A DNA stretch of 64,000 bases from Terriglobales bacterium (GTDB lineage Bacteria > Acidobacteriota > Terriglobia > Bryobacterales > Bryobacteraceae), in contig JAIXQP010000042.1 of the NCBI GenBank assembly GCA_027485675.1, positions 1 through 64,000 of the forward strand, read 5' to 3'. Numbering within the stretch: the stretch's first letter is position 1; every line of letters starts with the position of its first letter. This document shows, piece by piece, positions 61,104 through 64,000 of the stretch. The notes beneath the pieces are model-generated. The model saw only the letters and a program-made list of their open reading frames with translations, was not told where the DNA came from and searched no databases. A program made the position numbers and the translations under genes.

Positions 61104-61412
61104 ATGAAACCTCTACTCGTAGCAGTCACCTTCGCGCTGGCCCTGGGGAGCACCGGGAGCCTGGCGCAGCGCATTGAGAACCGGAAGGACCGCCAGGAGG
61201 TTCGCACCAATCAGGGAGTCCGCTCCGGCGAGCTGACCAACAAGGAAGCGGCCCGGTTGAAGGCCCGTCAGGCGAACCTGAACCAGAAAATCCGGCAGGA
61301 CCGCAAGGACGGCCCGGGTTTGACGGCGGCCGAGCGCGCCCGGATTGAACAGCGCCAGGACAACATCAGCCGCGACATCTACCGCCAGAAGAACGACGGC
61401 CAAAAGAAGTAA
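61104..61412 (+). CDS. Small secreted basic helical protein
   Basis: A 102-residue product with a signal peptide (KPLLVAVTFALALGSTGSLA). The mature part is almost all charged and helical, with repeated tripeptide blocks RIENRKDRQEVRTNQG, EAARLKARQANLNQKIRQDR and ERARIEQRQDNISRDIY, spaced about 25-30 residues. Similar proteins in Acidobacteria are sometimes called Spy-like or periplasmic-stress-related, but I cannot assign one. Its stop lies 3 bp from the stop of the TonB gene on the other strand. Confidence 0.65.
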   Translation: MKPLLVAVTFALALGSTGSLAQRIENRKDRQEVRTNQGVRSGELTNKEAARLKARQANLNQKIRQDRKDGPGLTAAERARIEQRQDNISRDIYRQKNDGQKK

Positions 61413-61414
61413 GT

Positions 61415-62470
61415 TCAGCGGATGCCGCTGTTCTGCTGGTTATAGGTAAAAGTGAACTGCAGCCGGATCTGCTCGCCTTTGAACTCGGCGGGCAGGGGCG
61501 GGAAGGGGTTCGAGGCGCTGATGCCCGCCACGGCCGCCCGGTCGAGCGGCGGGGCGCCGGAGGGCCCGGCGATCACCAGCTTCGGAACCGACCCGTCCCG
61601 CGCCACGGCGAACTGGACGACCACGCGGCCCCGCTGGCCCATCCGGGCGCTCTCCGGAATCACGGCCTGCCAGTTCCGGCGCACGGCGGCGAGGATCCGG
61701 ATGAGATAGGGCCGGAAATCGACGCCCATCGGATCGCTTAGCAGTTCGAGGTTGCTTCCGGTGCGCCCCGGCGAGGGCGGCAGGTTCACGCCTGGCCCCA
61801 CGCCGCCAATCCCTTCGCCGGTGCTATCGCCCACGACGATGCCGCCGCCGGTGCGGTTCGAGTTCCGCGCCACCTCGCTAACGGAGCGCGACGGCGGCAA
61901 CGGCACGGTGCCGGCCCCCGTGCCGGGGCTGACGCCGGAGGCCGACATCGACCCGATGGACTCGAACTGAATCTTCGGCCGCTCCGGCGGCGGCGGGGCG
62001 GCGGGCAGGCCGACGGCACCCGGCGCGATCACCTTCGCCTGCTGCGGTTCGGCCTCAATCTTGGGCGGCTCCGGCAGGCGGGCGGGTTCCGGCTGGCCGG
62101 TCACCGGCGCGGGAATCCGCGCGGCCGCGCGGGTGGTGGAGGGCTGCCCCTGCGGAATCTGAATGTTCGGCCGCGGCTTCAGACTGTTTTCGTCAAACGT
62201 CCGGTTGATCTTGTTCCGATTGGGATCCGTCTGCGTCGGTTCGAGATTGGGCAGGTAGAGCGGGGTCACGTTGCGGGCCACCTGCTGCTCCACCAGCCGG
62301 GCGGTCCGCGCTTCGAAAATCGGCACGTCGCGCAGCAGGATCGCCAGGACGAGATGCAGGCCCACCGACCCGCCGATGATCTTGCCCCAAGGCCGCGGCT
62401 CCAGACGCGAATCCACCCCGTAGAGGGTGGGTAGTTCGTTCTGTAGCGGCCTCGGATCGGATGGTGCCAT
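61415..62470 (-). CDS. TonB family energy transducer-like protein
   Basis: A 351-residue protein with a cytoplasmic head, one membrane helix (about 31-46, IIGGSVGLHLVLAILL), a long Pro-rich linker (about 85-245) including PPKIEAEPQQAKVI, and a C-terminal TonB-like domain (about 250-351) with RILAAVRRNWQAVIPE and VVVQFAVARDGSVPKLVIAG. TonB transfers proton-motive force to outer membrane receptors such as the Oar-like protein; ExbB/ExbD are not in the window. Its ATG overlaps the dehydrogenase gene stop by one base (TAATG). Confidence 0.87.
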   Translation of the reverse strand: MAPSDPRPLQNELPTLYGVDSRLEPRPWGKIIGGSVGLHLVLAILLRDVPIFEARTARLVEQQVARNVTPLYLPNLEPTQTDPNRNKINRTFDENSLKPRPNIQIPQGQPSTTRAAARIPAPVTGQPEPARLPEPPKIEAEPQQAKVIAPGAVGLPAAPPPPERPKIQFESIGSMSASGVSPGTGAGTVPLPPSRSVSEVARNSNRTGGGIVVGDSTGEGIGGVGPGVNLPPSPGRTGSNLELLSDPMGVDFRPYLIRILAAVRRNWQAVIPESARMGQRGRVVVQFAVARDGSVPKLVIAGPSGAPPLDRAAVAGISASNPFPPLPAEFKGEQIRLQFTFTYNQQNSGIR

Positions 62471-63432
62471 TACGGTTGAATCTGGTGCGCCGCCAGCGTG
62501 GCGCTAATCGTGCGGGCGTGGACCTCGATGTGGTGGAGAATGTCGATCGACACCGCCAGTGCTTTCCGGGCCTCTATCCCATCGACGCGGGGGGTGGTCC
62601 GGGCGGTTACACAATCAACAAAGTGGGCGAGTTCGAGCGCCAGCGGCTCGGCCTTGGTGATCCGGAACTGATCGTAGCCGATCTGCCGGTCCCCGGAGAC
62701 GGAGAACGCCACGGCCTCCTGTTTGTGATAGTCGAGTGAGATGTACTGATGCGGCTGAAACAGACGCATTTTGCGGACGCGTTCAGTATAAACGCGGCTG
62801 GCCGTGACATTGGCGATGCAGCCGCCGGGGAAGGCGAGCCGGACGTTGGCGATGTCCACCTTTTCGGACAGAATCGAAATCCCGGCGGCCCGCACCTCCT
62901 CCGGCATCTTGCCGGTGAGCGCCAGCAGGATATCGATATCGTGGATCATCAGGTCCAACACGACATCCACGTCCAAGGCCCGCGGGGTGAACATGCTCAG
63001 CCGGTGAATCTCGAAGAACAGCGGCACGCTGATGCGTTCCGAGAGCGCCGTGATGGCGGGGTTGAACCGTTCGAGATGGCCCACCTGCAGAATGCGGCCG
63101 TGCCGCGCCGCGGCCTCAATCAGCGCGTCCGCTTCGGCCAGGGTCGGCGCGATGGGCTTTTCCACCAGCACGTCGATCCCCGCGGCGAGCAACGCGCAAC
63201 CGACTTCGGCATGCACCGACGTCGGCACGGCCACCACGGCGGCGTCGATGGCCCCGGCGAGTTCGCCGAGCGGCAGCGCCCGGGTGGCAAATTCGGCCGC
63301 CGCCGCGGCGGCCCGGTCCGCGTCGGCGTCGCAGACTGCGGCGAGTTCCGCGTTCGGCAGGGACCGGATCACCCGCATATGATTGCGGCCGAAGGCGCCC
63401 GCGCCCACGACGGCAATTCGAAGTTTACTCAT
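62470..63432 (-). CDS. Gfo/Idh/MocA dehydrogenase, candidate UDP-GlcNAc 3-dehydrogenase (GnnA-like)
   Basis: A 320-residue cytoplasmic oxidoreductase. LRIAVVGAGAFGRNHMRVIR is the NAD(P)-binding fold, VLVEKPIAPTLAEADALI carries the EKP motif, and a C-terminal alpha/beta domain follows. It overlaps lpxI (8 bp) upstream and the TonB-family gene downstream. Beside a lipid A gene, an oxidoreductase of this family suggests GnnA, which forms the 3-keto sugar that becomes GlcN3N for amide-linked lipid A; the partner transaminase GnnB is not seen here. Other sugar dehydrogenases are possible. Confidence 0.82.
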   Translation of the reverse strand: MSKLRIAVVGAGAFGRNHMRVIRSLPNAELAAVCDADADRAAAAAAEFATRALPLGELAGAIDAAVVAVPTSVHAEVGCALLAAGIDVLVEKPIAPTLAEADALIEAAARHGRILQVGHLERFNPAITALSERISVPLFFEIHRLSMFTPRALDVDVVLDLMIHDIDILLALTGKMPEEVRAAGISILSEKVDIANVRLAFPGGCIANVTASRVYTERVRKMRLFQPHQYISLDYHKQEAVAFSVSGDRQIGYDQFRITKAEPLALELAHFVDCVTARTTPRVDGIEARKALAVSIDILHHIEVHARTISATLAAHQIQP

Positions 63433-64000
63433 CTGTTTTGTAGCCTACTATGCAGATGCCCGCGGCGTTGGCCTGGGCGATCATTTCGTCCTTGTCGAGC
63501 AGCAGGGTGCGGCCCGCATCGCAGGCGAGAATCGTCGAGTTCGTCTCCCGCATGGTGGCGATGGTGCCGAGGCCGGCCACGGGCACGTCGAACAGCATGT
63601 GCTGGCGGCGCCGCGAGCTCTTGATGAGCCGCAGCGGATGGCCATTCGAAAGCGAAGCGGCCCGGCGCAGCATGGCGTCCGTACCCTCCATCGCCTCCAG
63701 CGCCACGCAAGCGCGGTTGCTGATCACCACCGCCTGCCCCACGTCGAACTCCGCCAGCGCGGCGGCGATGCGGCGGCCGTAGCGCACCTCCTTCTCCTCG
63801 TCCGCGTTCGGCTTCCGCTTGGTCAGCACCCCTTCGCCGGCCAGCAGCGGCTTCAGCAGCAGCGTCGAATCGACGAGACGAATCCCTTCGCCGGCCAGCA
63901 CCCCGGCCACCCCGCCGATCAACGCCTCCGTGTTCTTTTCCTTGAGCGAAAACAGCAGTTTCGCCAGCCGCCAGTCCGGCGCGATCGACGAAAAAATCGA
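63425..64000 (-). CDS. lpxI: UDP-2,3-diacylglucosamine diphosphatase LpxI (DUF1009), 5' end beyond window
   Basis: The C-terminal part of LpxI, open to the right edge. The visible residues include WRLAKLLFSLKEKNTEALIG, LVDSTLLLKPLLAGEGVLT, DVGQAVVISNRACVALEAME, and FDVPVAGLGTIATM, matching the two-domain LpxI family that hydrolyses UDP-2,3-diacylglucosamine to lipid X on the alpha-phosphate side. The stop lies at 63425 and overlaps the next gene's start by 8 bp. LpxI replaces LpxH in many Gram-negatives, so lipid A is made here. Confidence 0.88.
   Translation of the reverse strand, partial: SIFSSIAPDWRLAKLLFSLKEKNTEALIGGVAGVLAGEGIRLVDSTLLLKPLLAGEGVLTKRKPNADEEKEVRYGRRIAAALAEFDVGQAVVISNRACVALEAMEGTDAMLRRAASLSNGHPLRLIKSSRRRQHMLFDVPVAGLGTIATMRETNSTILACDAGRTLLLDKDEMIAQANAAGICIVGYKTDE

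Overview
The window looks like chromosomal DNA of an acidobacterium of the Solibacteres/Bryobacterales type. The evidence is the gene content: a PadR regulator paired with a duplicated orphan permease (ADOP), a 1114-residue Oar-like TonB-dependent protein with an N-terminal carboxypeptidase-regulatory-like domain, DUF1501 and DUF1549/DUF1553 neighbours, two YncE-like propeller phosphoesterases, a PEP-CTERM protein, Gfo/Idh oxidoreductases with Tat-type leaders and high GC. This assignment is inference; there is no rRNA or marker gene in the window, only one tRNA-Ala.

Layout. 0-6.7 kb is a phosphonate-catabolism neighbourhood: a wrecked isochorismatase-like gene in a tandem repeat at the left edge, phnX, a phosphonate-linked FAD amine oxidase, an OPA-type MFS carrier, an exported alkaline-phosphatase-superfamily hydrolase, a PhnZ-type HD oxygenase whose six iron ligands match PhnZ at a constant offset, RidA, and an NYN/OST-HTH RNA-related protein. 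7.1-9.5 kb holds a GT2 glycosyltransferase, a FAD oxidoreductase and a small secreted protein. 9.6-14.5 kb is a TetR-controlled four-gene ABC efflux operon with the same 17-bp palindrome before the regulator and before the pump. 14.5-21.2 kb holds an NHL propeller protein, a tautomerase, a hybrid histidine kinase, dCTP deaminase, tRNA-Ala(CGC), a methyltransferase and the tatA-tatC pair.

21.3-24.3 kb: ROK sugar kinase, deoC, a MOSC protein and an SDR. 24.3-30.5 kb: PadR-ADOP, then an overlapping set of Gfo/Idh oxidoreductase, a cytochrome c/FGE-fold fusion and an ApbE flavin transferase. 30.5-39 kb: Oar-like receptor, propeller phosphoesterase, prepilin-like protein, nitrilase-family amidase and a membrane protein. 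39.1-42.6 kb: LysR divergent from a ROK/MFS pair, then a PEP-CTERM protein. 42.7-50.4 kb: second propeller phosphoesterase, a NIPSNAP protein, a five-copy 133-176 bp repeat tract, an HMA-like small protein and a DUF1501/DUF1553 pair. 50.5-56 kb: a complete CusCBA/CzcCBA-type RND operon. 56-64 kb: DUF6807 protein, TIM-barrel protein, SppA, FliA/WhiG-like sigma factor, small proteins, a TonB-like protein, a Gfo/Idh dehydrogenase and lpxI cut by the window edge.

The strongest leads are the phosphonate cassette (no transaminase; amine oxidase plus PhnX, and a PhnZ-type oxygenase without its hydroxylase), the two unrelated tandem repeats, the twin TetR operators, the Tyr/Asp-rich motif shared by both Tat proteins, and the lpxI-dehydrogenase pair that hints at modified lipid A.
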